Positions 18,837 through 27,676 of a stretch of 64,000 nucleotides of DNA are shown here, piece by piece; the first letter of the stretch is position 1, and each line of letters starts with the position of its first letter. Source of the DNA: Rhizobium sp. CCGE531 (lineage in GTDB: Bacteria; Pseudomonadota; Alphaproteobacteria; Rhizobiales; Rhizobiaceae); contig NZ_CP032687.1 of NCBI RefSeq assembly GCF_003627795.1, positions 124,001 to 188,000 of the forward strand, in the 5' to 3' direction. The notes under the pieces were generated by a model that saw only the letters and a list, made by a program, of their open reading frames with translations, was not told the DNA's origin and did not search any database. A program made the translations under genes and the position numbers.

Positions 18837-19543
18837 TCAATATCTTGGTTTGTGGTGCGTGGCCGAGGAGGGCATCGGCAGCACATCGGCGTGCTGAAGA
18901 GGGGCGTCCTTGATCCAGATTTCGGCGCCCTCTGGGCCTGTCGCCACCTCAAATGATCTGCCTGCCGGCAACCGTCCCCAGCATTGCGGCTCCAGCGTCT
19001 CGCCCTGCAATATCAGGCTGCCGGACAGCACCAGAAATTCGAGGCCACGGCGATTTTCGATGGCAATGGCTGAGCCGGACTGCCAGGTCTCGATCGAAAC
19101 GCGTTCCGCGATATCCTCGAAGAGAACACGCGCCGCACGGGCGCCGGCGCGCAATGGGGCCGCTTGGCCTTCGCCTGGCTGCCGGACAATCTGCATGCTG
19201 TCGCCCTGACGAAACTGCCAAAGGCGCACGAAAATCATGCAGCCCTCCTCCGGCGCCGGTACGTGCGAGGTGCCGGGGGGTTGCGGAAATAGCTTCCGGC
19301 CGGATAGTCGCCATGCTCATCTTGGAACGTCCCCTGAAGCACAAGAATTTCTTCGCCGCCGCTATGGACATGGCGGGGAAAGGCGCTTGCCGGCGCGTAG
19401 CGCACGATCGAGGTCGCACGCGCGACTTCACCGCCGACGCGGTAGAGCATCCGTCGGTCGACGCCGGCGGCGGGGCTCGGCACCCAGTCGAGCTTGGCCG
19501 CATGGGCGATGACCGGCTTTGTCAGGTCTTCATTGATCCGCAT
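18837..19543 (-). pseudogene. Double-cupin (ChrR-like) protein, frameshifted
   Basis: Two adjacent cupin frames are one gene. The first (from 19543) has the metal-site strand [19 protein letters not shown] and runs to YFRNPP; the second, in the next frame, continues [21 protein letters not shown] and ends with a second cupin-like domain. The break is one missing base in a run of six G (plus strand, 19275-19280). Bicupins of this ChrR type often sense oxidants or bind zinc. It sits between the alcohol dehydrogenase and the MFS gene. As the lesion is in a homopolymer, the gene may be intact. Confidence 0.8.
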
Positions 19544-20564
19544 TGGTCTGGTCTCCCATCGTCAGAACGATCCGGAATTTCGCCTCACCGGAACGCATTC
19601 TTCGGACCGCTTCGGCGGCCTGCTCCAGCGGCATGGTTTCGATCATCGGCCGCACGCCGGCCAGGACGCTGAAGTCCAATGTCTTCTCGTTCTCGAACGG
19701 CGACCCCGTAATTGAGCCGATCACGCCTCGCTCAGCGCCCACCAGATATCCAGTCGATACCGGCAGGGGATCCTTGCCGACGCCGAGCACGACCAGGCGG
19801 CCTTCCGGTGTAAGTGCAGGCATCAAAACCAAGACGGCGTCCGGATTGCCGATCGTGGTCAGGATCGCTTTGGCGCCGCCCATCTTATTCAAAGCCTCGG
19901 CGGCATTTTCCTTGTTCGTGTCAATGTAACGATGGGCGCCGAGCTTCACAGCATCTTCGGCAATATTGTCGCCCCGACCCACCGCGACCACGCGGAAGCC
20001 CATCTTGCGGGCATATTGCAGCGCCATGTGCCCGAGCCCGCCTATTCCGAGAATAGCAACCGTATCGCCTGCCTCAGCGCCCGATTTCTTCAAGGCATTG
20101 AATGTGGCGATGCCGGCGCAAAGGATCGGTGCTGCCTCTTCCGATGAAAGCTTGTCCGGAATGGAAACGAGTCCGGTCGCGCGCGCAATCATCATTTCCG
20201 CGTAACCGCCATCGCAGGAAGAACCGAGAACGGGCTGGTTGCGGCATAGATTGAAACGGCCACGGCGGCATTCATTGCATTCGTTGCAATGCCCGCCGAG
20301 CCGGCCAACGCCGACGCGCTGGCCGAGCTTCCAAGCCGAGGGCGTGTTTGATCCAAGCGCGATGATCCGGCCGACCACTTCGTGGCCGGGAACGCGCGGC
20401 GGCTGTAGTCTCCGGTCCGCCTTGTCGATGTCGCTTAAATCCGCGCCGCAGATGCCGCAGGCTTCAACCGCAATCAGCACTTCTTCGTCGCCCGGCGTCG
20501 GTCGGTCCACAAGCTCAAGGCCGCCGGACGTGGATATCTGCATCGCCCGATAGGTTGTTTTCAT
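19530..20564 (-). CDS. Zinc-containing alcohol dehydrogenase family oxidoreductase
   Basis: A 344-residue medium-chain dehydrogenase. ACGICGADL has the catalytic-zinc cysteine, [13 protein letters not shown] the His-Glu pair, and four cysteines of the structural zinc lie in [17 protein letters not shown]. The nucleotide fold begins [20 protein letters not shown] 20564 has GGAG-CAGGTC upstream. Its start overlaps the stop of the amine-oxidase remnant (ATGA). Its substrate is unknown; alternatives are formaldehyde or aryl-alcohol dehydrogenases. Confidence 0.88.
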   Translation of the reverse strand: MKTTYRAMQISTSGGLELVDRPTPGDEEVLIAVEACGICGADLSDIDKADRRLQPPRVPGHEVVGRIIALGSNTPSAWKLGQRVGVGRLGGHCNECNECRRGRFNLCRNQPVLGSSCDGGYAEMMIARATGLVSIPDKLSSEEAAPILCAGIATFNALKKSGAEAGDTVAILGIGGLGHMALQYARKMGFRVVAVGRGDNIAEDAVKLGAHRYIDTNKENAAEALNKMGGAKAILTTIGNPDAVLVLMPALTPEGRLVVLGVGKDPLPVSTGYLVGAERGVIGSITGSPFENEKTLDFSVLAGVRPMIETMPLEQAAEAVRRMRSGEAKFRIVLTMGDQTNADQ

Positions 20565-20993
20565 GACCTGCTCCTTTCCTCGCATTTCAAGATAGGGGAT
20601 GAACGATCTCCGTCTCGCCTGGTGATCAGGGGCGTGGCCACACGCTCACCGGCTTCGATGGCCCCAGCCAGATAACCGGGATCGTTGAGTGCTGTTCGCT
20701 GCCTGCCAAACTGATCCAGCTCTGCCAGGTCTGATCGACCCCCCAACTCGCGTGCAAATTCCTGAACCGACGGATGCATGTCGGGCCAGCCAGGAAGGGC
20801 CGAGATCGAAACCGTCGTGCGAGACATCGGTTTGCGGGTCAGCCGTGAGAATGCGGCCGCCCAGCCGTTCCCGTGCCTCGACCAGGGTAAAGTCGAGCCC
20901 GTTGCGATGAAGGTGATAGGCTGCCGTAAGTCCGGCAAGGCCGCCGCCGACGATGACAATGGCCTTAGTCGATATTGTTGTCGTTGAAGCCAT
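20561..20993 (-). pseudogene. Flavin monoamine oxidase, N-terminal fragment with frameshift
   Basis: Starts MASTTTISTKAIVIVGGG with the FAD-binding GGGLAGL motif and VEARERLGGRI, typical of flavin amine oxidases, and reaches FDLGPSW. A single extra base then shifts the frame, and the continuation PDMHPSVQEFARELGG runs to 20561. Only about 140 of the usual 400 or more residues remain. The stop overlaps the alcohol dehydrogenase start, so an internal deletion seems to have fused this remnant to the next gene. Confidence 0.75.
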
Positions 20994-21027
20994 TAGCGGG
21001 TTATCTGGATGTTATGCTCGCTGCAGT

Positions 21028-21310
21028 TCAGGCGATGGCGTAAATCCGAATGTCCGGCGCTGCCGCCAGCAGCGGCTTCAATCGGTGACGTCGTCGTCGT
21101 TGAAGAGTTCGCTTTCGAGATAGGCCCTGCGTCCTCAACGCTGTTGAACCCATGGAGAACCTGCACGTCATCGTCGCGGATCAGAAGCTCCTTGGAGGTC
21201 GCTCCGATGTCTGTGAGGAACGTTTCCTTGTATTTCTGATAGATGCCGATGGCAGCGCGACGGTTCGCGGCGGCGATCTGAAGGGTGATTTGGAGATAAG
21301 CCACGGTCAT
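21028..21310 (-). pseudogene. Small unknown protein with two frameshifts
   Basis: From ATG 21310 the frame gives MTVAYLQITLQIAAANRRAA and LTDIGATSKELLIRDDDVQV; it then shifts twice, to YLESELFNDDDVTD and then LKPLLAAAPDIRIYAIA, ending near 21028. The pieces join into a roughly 93-residue soluble protein that resembles small antibiotic-monooxygenase-fold (ABM-like) proteins in size and pattern, though I cannot name it. It precedes the amine-oxidase remnant. Two indels within 50 bases argue for real decay. Confidence 0.55.
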
Positions 21311-21461
21311 ACTTTCGGGTTTCGCTTGGCCGCACGCGGCGAGGGATGTTCCTCGCCAAAAATGCATATGCGCCGTTTGATGCGCCCGCATGGCCGGCTT
21401 GACAAATGAGAGTTTCTTGGGCGCGGCAAAGAAAATCTTGGCGCGCTGCGCTGCGGCCGAG

Positions 21462-22385
21462 TTAGGGCCGTGCCGTGCCGGCTTCTTCAAGCAGCCAGTT
21501 GCGAAAGGCCTGCAGTTTCGGCAGCGACGCATACTGCGACCGGTAGACGATGTAGTAGGCAAGCGTCGATGGCACGGTCACATCGGGGAAGAGCCGCTTG
21601 AGCCTTCCCGCAGTCAGATCGTCATGGGCGAGGATGCTGCGGGCCAGCGCTACGCCCCGACCCTCGATCGCAGCCTGCAGGACGGCAGCGGAATTATTGA
21701 TACTCATGCCCCTTTGCGGCTGGGAATCTGATACGCCGCCGGCGCGCAGCCAGCGGTCCCAGGTGACAAAACCGAGTGCCGGGTCCACGGAGAGATCGTG
21801 TATGAGCGTCTGGCGCGTCAGATCGGCTGGGACGTTTAGACTTCCAATTTCTGAAAACCTGGGCGAACAGACAGGAAAGACTTCCTCGTCCATCAGCTTT
21901 TCGGCGATCAGGTCCGGCCAGCTTCCATCTCCGTAGCGCACGCCAATGTCTATTCCATGTGCCTTGTAATCGACCAGCTTCAGGCTCGTCTCGAGCCGAA
22001 TGTCGGTCTCCGGACATCTGGCCTGGAAGCGGTCGATGCGGGGCAATAGCCATTTGGCGGCGAAAGCAGGACTGACGGTTACGTTGAGGATTCCGCTCGT
22101 TGCGGACGCGCGAAGACGCTCCAGCCCAATGACTAGCTGATCGAGCCCTGCCCTGATATCGGGAAGGGCATGTTCGGCCCGTTCGGTCGGGGTAAGCCTC
22201 GCCTTTCCGGTGGTGGTACGATGAAAGAGCGGCATTCCCAGCCAATCCTCCAACCCCCGCACCATCTGTCCTACCGCAGCTGAGGTGACTTTGAGTTCCT
22301 CGGCAGCCCCGGAGAAGCTGCCGTGACGTGCACTGGCTTCAAAGGCACGCAGCGCGTTCAGATAGACCGGTGACTTTCTGTTCAA
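21462..22385 (-). CDS. LysR-family regulator, GcvA-like
   Basis: A 307-residue LysR regulator. The helix-turn-helix region is ALRAFEASARHGSFSGAAEE with SAAVGQMVRGLEDWLG, then the effector domain (LNVTVSPAFAAKWLLPRIDRF, GIDIGVRYGDGSWPDL) typical of GcvA-like members. It is separated from the minus-strand metabolic genes by about 150 bases and has the same orientation, so autoregulation and control of neighbours are both possible. No lesions seen. Confidence 0.88.
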   Translation of the reverse strand: MNRKSPVYLNALRAFEASARHGSFSGAAEELKVTSAAVGQMVRGLEDWLGMPLFHRTTTGKARLTPTERAEHALPDIRAGLDQLVIGLERLRASATSGILNVTVSPAFAAKWLLPRIDRFQARCPETDIRLETSLKLVDYKAHGIDIGVRYGDGSWPDLIAEKLMDEEVFPVCSPRFSEIGSLNVPADLTRQTLIHDLSVDPALGFVTWDRWLRAGGVSDSQPQRGMSINNSAAVLQAAIEGRGVALARSILAHDDLTAGRLKRLFPDVTVPSTLAYYIVYRSQYASLPKLQAFRNWLLEEAGTARP

Positions 22386-22728
22386 AGTGACTTTCTCCTA
22401 CGCGAAGAAGGGAGAATTGAGCGGCAAAGCCACGAAGCGACATCTCCATTATGGGCCACACCCCGTCAAGTCCTGTGAGGCAAAGAACGACGTTGTTTGA
22501 GTTCCGACGCGCCGCCGATCACGACTCATCGCCGGAACCAGCTTAGGGTTTGCGCGAGACCCAATCAGACTGTCGTGTGCTCTCTCGTTCCACCACTTCA
22601 AATCCCACGTCGATGATCTGGCAGGAACGGTCGTTACTGACTGCCGATGCCGCAACAACGCATATTTTCGAGGCGTAGTCACATGCATATGCCTGTCCCG
22701 CCAAATCAGCCTTATACCAAACCCCAAC
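22386..22728. other. Intergenic region
   Basis: I see no supported gene. The end nearest 22728 is open in the frame of the HxlR-like fragment but offers no ATG in that frame. Confidence 0.4.
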
Positions 22729-23055
22729 TGTCGCAGGGTCAACGCGATTCTCGGCCGCATCCGCGACAAATGGACCATCCTGAAGATCACGATGCTTGCC
22801 GACCGGCCGCGGCGCTTCAATGAGTTGAAACGCGTGATAGGCGAGATTTCCCAACAAATGCTCACCCGCAACCTGAAGTCTCTGGAAGCGGACGGGATGG
22901 TGACCCGCAAGGTCTATGCGACCGTGCCGCCTCAGGTCGAGTATGGCGTGACAGATCTCGGCAGGTCTCTTGCCGCACCGATCATGCAACTGGCGACCTG
23001 GGTGCTGGATCATCTGGGCGAAATTGAAGCCTGTCGCGCGCTGGTTCGTGCATGA
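22729..23055 (+). CDS. HxlR-type winged-helix protein, start uncertain
   Basis: The frame encodes VNAILGRIRDKWTILKITML, ADRPRRFNELKRVIGEISQQ and ADGMVTRKVYATVPPQVEYG, the core of an HxlR-type DNA-binding domain that usually senses aldehydes, quinones or thiols. The domain begins upstream of the first in-frame ATG (22792), where no start codon other than CTG is in frame, so the 5' end may be lost or frameshifted. HxlR genes often neighbour oxidoreductases such as the aldo/keto reductase nearby. Confidence 0.6.
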   Translation, partial: CRRVNAILGRIRDKWTILKITMLADRPRRFNELKRVIGEISQQMLTRNLKSLEADGMVTRKVYATVPPQVEYGVTDLGRSLAAPIMQLATWVLDHLGEIEACRALVRA

Positions 23056-23067
23056 GCTCTAAGAAGA

Positions 23068-23948
23068 CTAGGCTACCGATTCAACGATGTTCTGCAGTTT
23101 TCCGGCGTCCTGCCGGGGTGGTGCGCCGAACAGCCGTTTGTATTCGCGACTGAACTGCGAAACGCTCTCGTAGCCGACAGCGTAGGCGACGCTTGCTGCT
23201 TCTGAGCGCTCCGCGATCAGGCGCCGACGCGCCTCGTGCAGGCGGATTTGCTTCTGGTACTGGAGCGGGCTCAAGCCGCTAATCGCCTTGAAGCGGCGAT
23301 GGAACACCGACACGCTCATGCCGGCCACAGTGGCCATGGCTGCGATGCTGAGATGCTCCGTGTAATGCTCGCGAATCCATGCCATTGCCCGCCGGACATG
23401 GGACAGGCGGCTACCGTTGCCGGCAATCTGCCGGAGCAACGCCCCTTGAGGTCCCATGAGCAAGCGAAACATGAGTTCGTGCTCCCTGTGACGCGCCATG
23501 ATCGGGATTTCATCCTGGCGGTCGAGAAGTTCAACGAGGCGCCGCCAGGCGTCGATCAATGCCGGCCCTGCGGGGCTGAAGCCGAATCCTTTATTCATTG
23601 GGGGTTCCGGCATGCTGCCCATCTCCAGGAGCAGTGCGGATATTACCTCCGGATCGATGTAGAGGTTGAGAGCGACATAGGGCTCCTCGGGTGACGCTTC
23701 GCTGATCTGTCCCATGGCGGCGAGTTCGGCCGCCACGACCATGCAGTGGCCGGCGCCATACTCAAGCACCTGGTCGCCGATGAAGACCTGCTTGGATCCT
23801 TGCAGCACGAAGCAGACAACCGGGTTGTAGACCGCCAGCCCGGCTCCGACGGTCGATCGAAGGTGCTGACGCTGACCCGCGGCATCTTCGGTTGGGGCTT
23901 GCCTGCATGGCGCAAGACAATGGCTTTGAGCTGGGCAAGATCGGTCAT
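23068..23948 (-). pseudogene. AraC-family regulator, frameshifted near the N-terminus
   Basis: The natural start is ATG 23948 (MTDLAQLKAIVLRHAGKPQP..VSTFDR); near 23855 the frame shifts and continues STVGAGLAVYNPVVCFVLQG with the AraC_N cupin-like sensor, then a C-terminal pair of helix-turn-helix motifs (LSIAAMATVAGMSVSVFHRR, ASVAYAVGYESVSQFSREYK). Complete length would be about 293 residues. It diverges from the aldo/keto reductase gene with about 130 bases between, as AraC regulators of this type often do. Confidence 0.8.
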
Positions 23949-24082
23949 GGGGCCATCTGCCCTCGTTAGCCTGCAAACGTCAAGCGATCAGCAGGATCAG
24001 GCAATGAAACGGTAGGATCGGACATCGTCAATCGAAGTGTCAAACTCAAAATGGGCGCATCGGATAAGAAAGGACATTCACG

Positions 24083-25028
24083 ATGCAGCAACGCAAGCTT
24101 GGCCGACACGGCCTTACGGTCGGCGCCATTGGTTACGGTGCCACGGGCACCGCCATCGGTTACGGCCCCAGCGACGATCAGGAATCGATCACGGCCATCC
24201 GCCGCGCCCATGAGCTCGGCGTCACCCACTTCGACACCGCACGCATGTACGGCTGGGGTGAAGGTGAGAAGCTGCTCGGCATTGCGCTGCGGCCAATTCG
24301 TGATCAGGTGACGATCGCAACGAAATTCGGCTTGACGGAAAGCTACTCCCCTGACTCCCGGCCGGAGACCATCCGTGACGTTGTGGACTCCAGACTCAAG
24401 AATCTGAACATCGACACCATCGATCTGCTTTACCAGCACATTCCCGACCCCAACGTCCCGATCGAAGAAGTGGTCGGCGTGATGCAGGAGTTTGTCCACG
24501 CGGGTAAGGTGAAATGCCTCGGTCCTCTCCAACTCGGATGAGGACACCATCCGTCGCGCCAGTGCCGTTGCCCCTATCTCGATTCAGCAATACCAGTATT
24601 CCATCCTCGCCAGGGACGTGGAGCCGCTGCTGCCGGTCCTTGAAGAATTAGGCATCGGACTGGTTGCCTATTTCCCGTTGGCGCGTGGTTTCCTGACTGG
24701 CCACGTAGCATCTCGCGATCAATACGCCGCCGACGATTTCCGGCAGAACCTCGGGTGGTGGGCGCCGGCGAATTTCGCCAAGAACGTCGAGATTGCAAAA
24801 GAGCTCACCTCGCTCGCCGCGGCGAAAGGCGTCAGCCTCTCCCAGCTTGCGTTGGCTTGGCTGCTCACGCGAAAGGACTACATCGTGCCGATCCCAGGTG
24901 CTCGCAATCAGCAACGTGTGTCGGAGAACATTTCCGCCGCGGAACTGGTACTGACGGACGCGGACCTCAAGCGTATCGACGAGATCGCTCCAAATGGGGG
25001 CATCGGCGGACGAATTTGGGGTGAGTAA
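24083..25028 (+). pseudogene. Aldo/keto reductase, frameshifted
   Basis: First part: MQQRKLGRHGLTVGAIGYGA, THFDTARMYGWGEGEKLLG with the catalytic Asp and Tyr, and ATKFGL with the Lys. After KVKCLG the frame breaks at an extra base around 24523-24526, then LSNSDEDTIRRASAVAPISI and LAYFPLARGFLTG-like sequence continue to 25028, with the NADPH-site end VPIPGARNQQRVSENISAAE. The intact protein would be about 315 residues. The gene sits opposite an AraC regulator that is also frameshifted. Confidence 0.83.
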
Positions 25029-25039
25029 TGTCAGCAGGT

Positions 25040-25235
25040 GATTTGCTCGGCCCGCCGCGCGCGATCGTCCAGGTTCGATAGGGCGCTCCTCGAAAGGGTC
25101 GAGCGCCCTCGCAGGCCGCTCGGCGATGTCGAAGACAGCGGCATTATCCTGGTTTTCGCGCAAACCCTTGTAGGAGGCATGACGAAGGTTGCCGTCATGT
25201 GTCCAGCCGCGGAGCTCGATTTCGGCAATCACAAC
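25040..25235 (-). pseudogene. C-terminal fragment of an ATP-dependent DNA ligase (LigD-like)
   Basis: The minus strand reads VVIAEIELRGWTHDGNLRHA then SYKGLRENQDNAAVFDIAER. This matches the end of the OB-fold domain of rhizobial ATP-dependent DNA ligases of the LigD/LigC type (RGWT-DG-LRHASFKGLRE). Only about 65 residues remain and the upstream portion is replaced by the GntR gene, so this is a remnant, perhaps marking a rearrangement boundary. Confidence 0.65.
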
Positions 25236-25242
25236 TGCATAT

Positions 25243-25959
25243 TTACGAACTTCTCACCAGCCGAGGAAAACTTGTCGACCGCCGCCTGTTTACCTCTTGT
25301 ACGACGCGTGGGAGCGCGTTCTGTTCGAGATCAAGGTGACTCATCAATGCTGATTCCACCGCGCCCGTTGCCTTGCTCAATAACCGCATCGCGTCGATCA
25401 GCCTTGCAAGGCTTTGTTCGTAGGAAGGGCCAAGCTCCGAGATAATTATTTCCATCCGGACGGGATGTGAGCAAAAACAGAATTTGTCGACAATTCGGCA
25501 GATTTCGCAGTTTGCCGACAGCTGGGCAATTTGGGCAAAGACGGCTTCGGCATGTATCGCGAGCTGGTCGCGGGGCGGGTTGTCACGCTCGCCGTCAGTA
25601 TCCGGCACATGCGGCCGCATACGCCAGACCGCGTAGGTGAGGGTTTGACGTGCGATACCATACAAGTCCAACAATGCTCCCTCCACGAGCGGCCTGGTGA
25701 AATAGCCTTTCTGAGGGATCGAAACGATCTTGCCCTCTGCGGCAAGTCGGATGAGTGCTTCACGTATCGGTGTCCGCCCAAGGTCCAGTTCGCAGGCAAG
25801 CTCCTGATCACTAAGATGTTGCACCGGCACGCGAGCATAGCGGTAAAGCAATTGAAGTACCGCATTATAGGCCGCGTCAGCCTTTGCGGGGACCTGTTCA
25901 CCAGCGGAAGTTGGAACGGCTATTCCGCGACATTGGAGAGCATTCTCGCAAAGCCACAT
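25243..25959 (-). CDS. GntR-family regulator
   Basis: A 238-residue protein with a FadR-type N-terminal winged helix (HLSDQELACELDLGRTPIRE, EALIRLAAEGKIVSIPQKGY) and a helical effector domain of the FCD type in a weak form. The ATG follows GAGGAAAC. It overlaps nothing and has no obvious target operon in this window. Codon usage looks slightly different from its neighbours (not quantified). Confidence 0.8.
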   Translation of the reverse strand: MWLCENALQCRGIAVPTSAGEQVPAKADAAYNAVLQLLYRYARVPVQHLSDQELACELDLGRTPIREALIRLAAEGKIVSIPQKGYFTRPLVEGALLDLYGIARQTLTYAVWRMRPHVPDTDGERDNPPRDQLAIHAEAVFAQIAQLSANCEICRIVDKFCFCSHPVRMEIIISELGPSYEQSLARLIDAMRLLSKATGAVESALMSHLDLEQNALPRVVQEVNRRRSTSFPRLVRSS

Positions 25960-26233
25960 TTTTCAGTTTCCTCTGTCGATGCAATTGAAGACCGCGTGAC
26001 GCCGGGAAATTCAAACGCCACAACGCTTTGGGCTGCTTAAGGATTCGTGGGGACGTGATTTTTGAAGTCCACTATAGATGACAGTCTGGCTGAGGTCACG
26101 CCTTCCATGATCTGATGGTCCGAAACACGATTCATGGCAGTCTACGATATGTTCACACGGTCAGATCAGTTGGAGTCCCGGAGGAGGTTTGAGTACACGC
26201 AGACCAACACAGGCGCCCCTTGGCCCGTCTGAC
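25960..26233. other. Intergenic region
   Basis: I see no supported gene or recognised site here. Confidence 0.4.
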
Positions 26234-26737
26234 CTAGGCCGTACTTGCGACCAGCAACATCTTTGTCATTAAAGTCGCATCACCATAAGGTGTCTGTACG
26301 TGGTCCATTTCCGACCAGCCATTCTTTGTATAGAGGAGCTTTGCGCTCTCCGTGGTAAGATAAAGCCTTTCGTAGCCGAGGCGCAAAGCTTCGTGTTCCA
26401 GCCTCTTAACCAGCAATGAAGCTGTACCCTTATTGCGATGAAATGGATGGACGTACAGCGACTTTAGCCAGGGCGAAAGATCAGGCCTTCCTTTAAAATC
26501 ACAATTGGAAAGGCTGATCATCCCTGTGGGTCTGCTGTCTTCGCTAGCAACCAAAGTTAGCGGCATAGAACTTCTTGAGGAGGCTTGGAACTCACGCTGT
26601 GTCTGCTCGAATGAGCCATTGGCCTGACAACCCCATTGCCCAAAGGACCAGCTTGCACAAACCGGAACCAGATCGCGACAATTCTCCAGATACTCAATCA
26701 CTATTGGAGCTTGAATGTGTATTTGCTTTTCAGCCAT
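26234..26737 (-). CDS. GNAT-family N-acetyltransferase
   Basis: A 167-residue acetyltransferase. The acetyl-CoA loop is seen in LYVHPFHRNKGTASLLVKRL (R-x-x-G-T), preceded by the strand PTGMISLSNCDF and followed by YERLYLTTESAKLLYTKNGW, the typical motif-B end. Substrate unknown. The gene stands alone on the minus strand. Confidence 0.82.
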   Translation of the reverse strand: MAEKQIHIQAPIVIEYLENCRDLVPVCASWSFGQWGCQANGSFEQTQREFQASSRSSMPLTLVASEDSRPTGMISLSNCDFKGRPDLSPWLKSLYVHPFHRNKGTASLLVKRLEHEALRLGYERLYLTTESAKLLYTKNGWSEMDHVQTPYGDATLMTKMLLVASTA

Positions 26738-26938
26738 CGTCTCTTCCTATTTGCCGAGTGTCGGGTTGCTTTAGATTGAAGCTCTTCCTAAAGAGCATTG
26801 CAGCGGGATAATCTGACGCTGATCAGTAGCCGCGGACAAAAGGGGTCCTCACCTGGGTAACCCTCCAACGCAAACGCATTTGCGCGTTTGGTTCGCTCGC
26901 TACGGCTCCAGCCTGCCTGGCACACCATCGCCCAACCA

Positions 26939-27607
26939 TCAACTTGATAGAATTTCTGGCAAAGCCGCCATCTGGCTGAATGTTCTCATGGCGCCGGCTT
27001 CCAGCAATTTTTCAGCATGTCCAAGAGGACAATGAGAACCACCGACGAAACCAATTACCCGCATTTTAGCCGCCACAGCCGCCTGGACCCCGGCAACGCT
27101 ATCTTCGATGACCAAGCAATTATCCGCCGACGTGTTCATTCTCTCAGACGCAAATAGAAAAAGATCCGGGGCGGGCTTGCCACGTGAGACTTGGGAAGCA
27201 CTGAATACATTCGGCGAAAAATAATCGTAGAGGTCTGTTAGCTTGAGCGCGAAATGCAGTTCCTTCAGATTGCTGCTCGATGCCACGCAACGCGCCACAT
27301 CAATGGCATCCAGAACTTCGTTGACGCCTGAGATGGCTTTGAGATCGCTGGCATACCGTCTACCAATTTCTGCCATAGCATATTCATGATGCCCCGCCGG
27401 CAAGCGCAAGCCAGACTCAGCTTCGATGGTTGAATAGGTTTGCCGATCAGTCATGCCTGTGAAGCGACGATTGTAAGTCTCCGCAGCTATATTATATCCG
27501 TGCGCTGCCAACACTTCGATATGAACCGCTGTCGCAATGATTTCGCTGTCGATTAGGACTCCATCACAATCGAAAATCAGAAGTTTTGGCGTTTTGTACG
27601 AGGTCAT
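26939..27607 (-). CDS. HAD-superfamily phosphatase/mutase-like hydrolase
   Basis: A 222-residue HAD hydrolase. Motif I is LLIFDCDGVLIDSE (DxDGVLxDSE, beta-phosphoglucomutase/phosphatase subgroup), motif II lies in ARCVASSSN, and motifs III/IV include GKPAPDLFLFA and CLVIEDSVAGVQAA. ATG 27607 follows GGAG. It lies 69 bases after the aminotransferase gene in the same direction and may act on a phosphorylated product of that pathway (inference). Confidence 0.88.
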   Translation of the reverse strand: MTSYKTPKLLIFDCDGVLIDSEIIATAVHIEVLAAHGYNIAAETYNRRFTGMTDRQTYSTIEAESGLRLPAGHHEYAMAEIGRRYASDLKAISGVNEVLDAIDVARCVASSSNLKELHFALKLTDLYDYFSPNVFSASQVSRGKPAPDLFLFASERMNTSADNCLVIEDSVAGVQAAVAAKMRVIGFVGGSHCPLGHAEKLLEAGAMRTFSQMAALPEILSS

Positions 27608-27676
27608 GGGATCACTCCGTTGTCGCTGGAAAACGGCGTTGCAAGAGAGCAAGCGCGAAGGTGACTTTGCTTGGAT

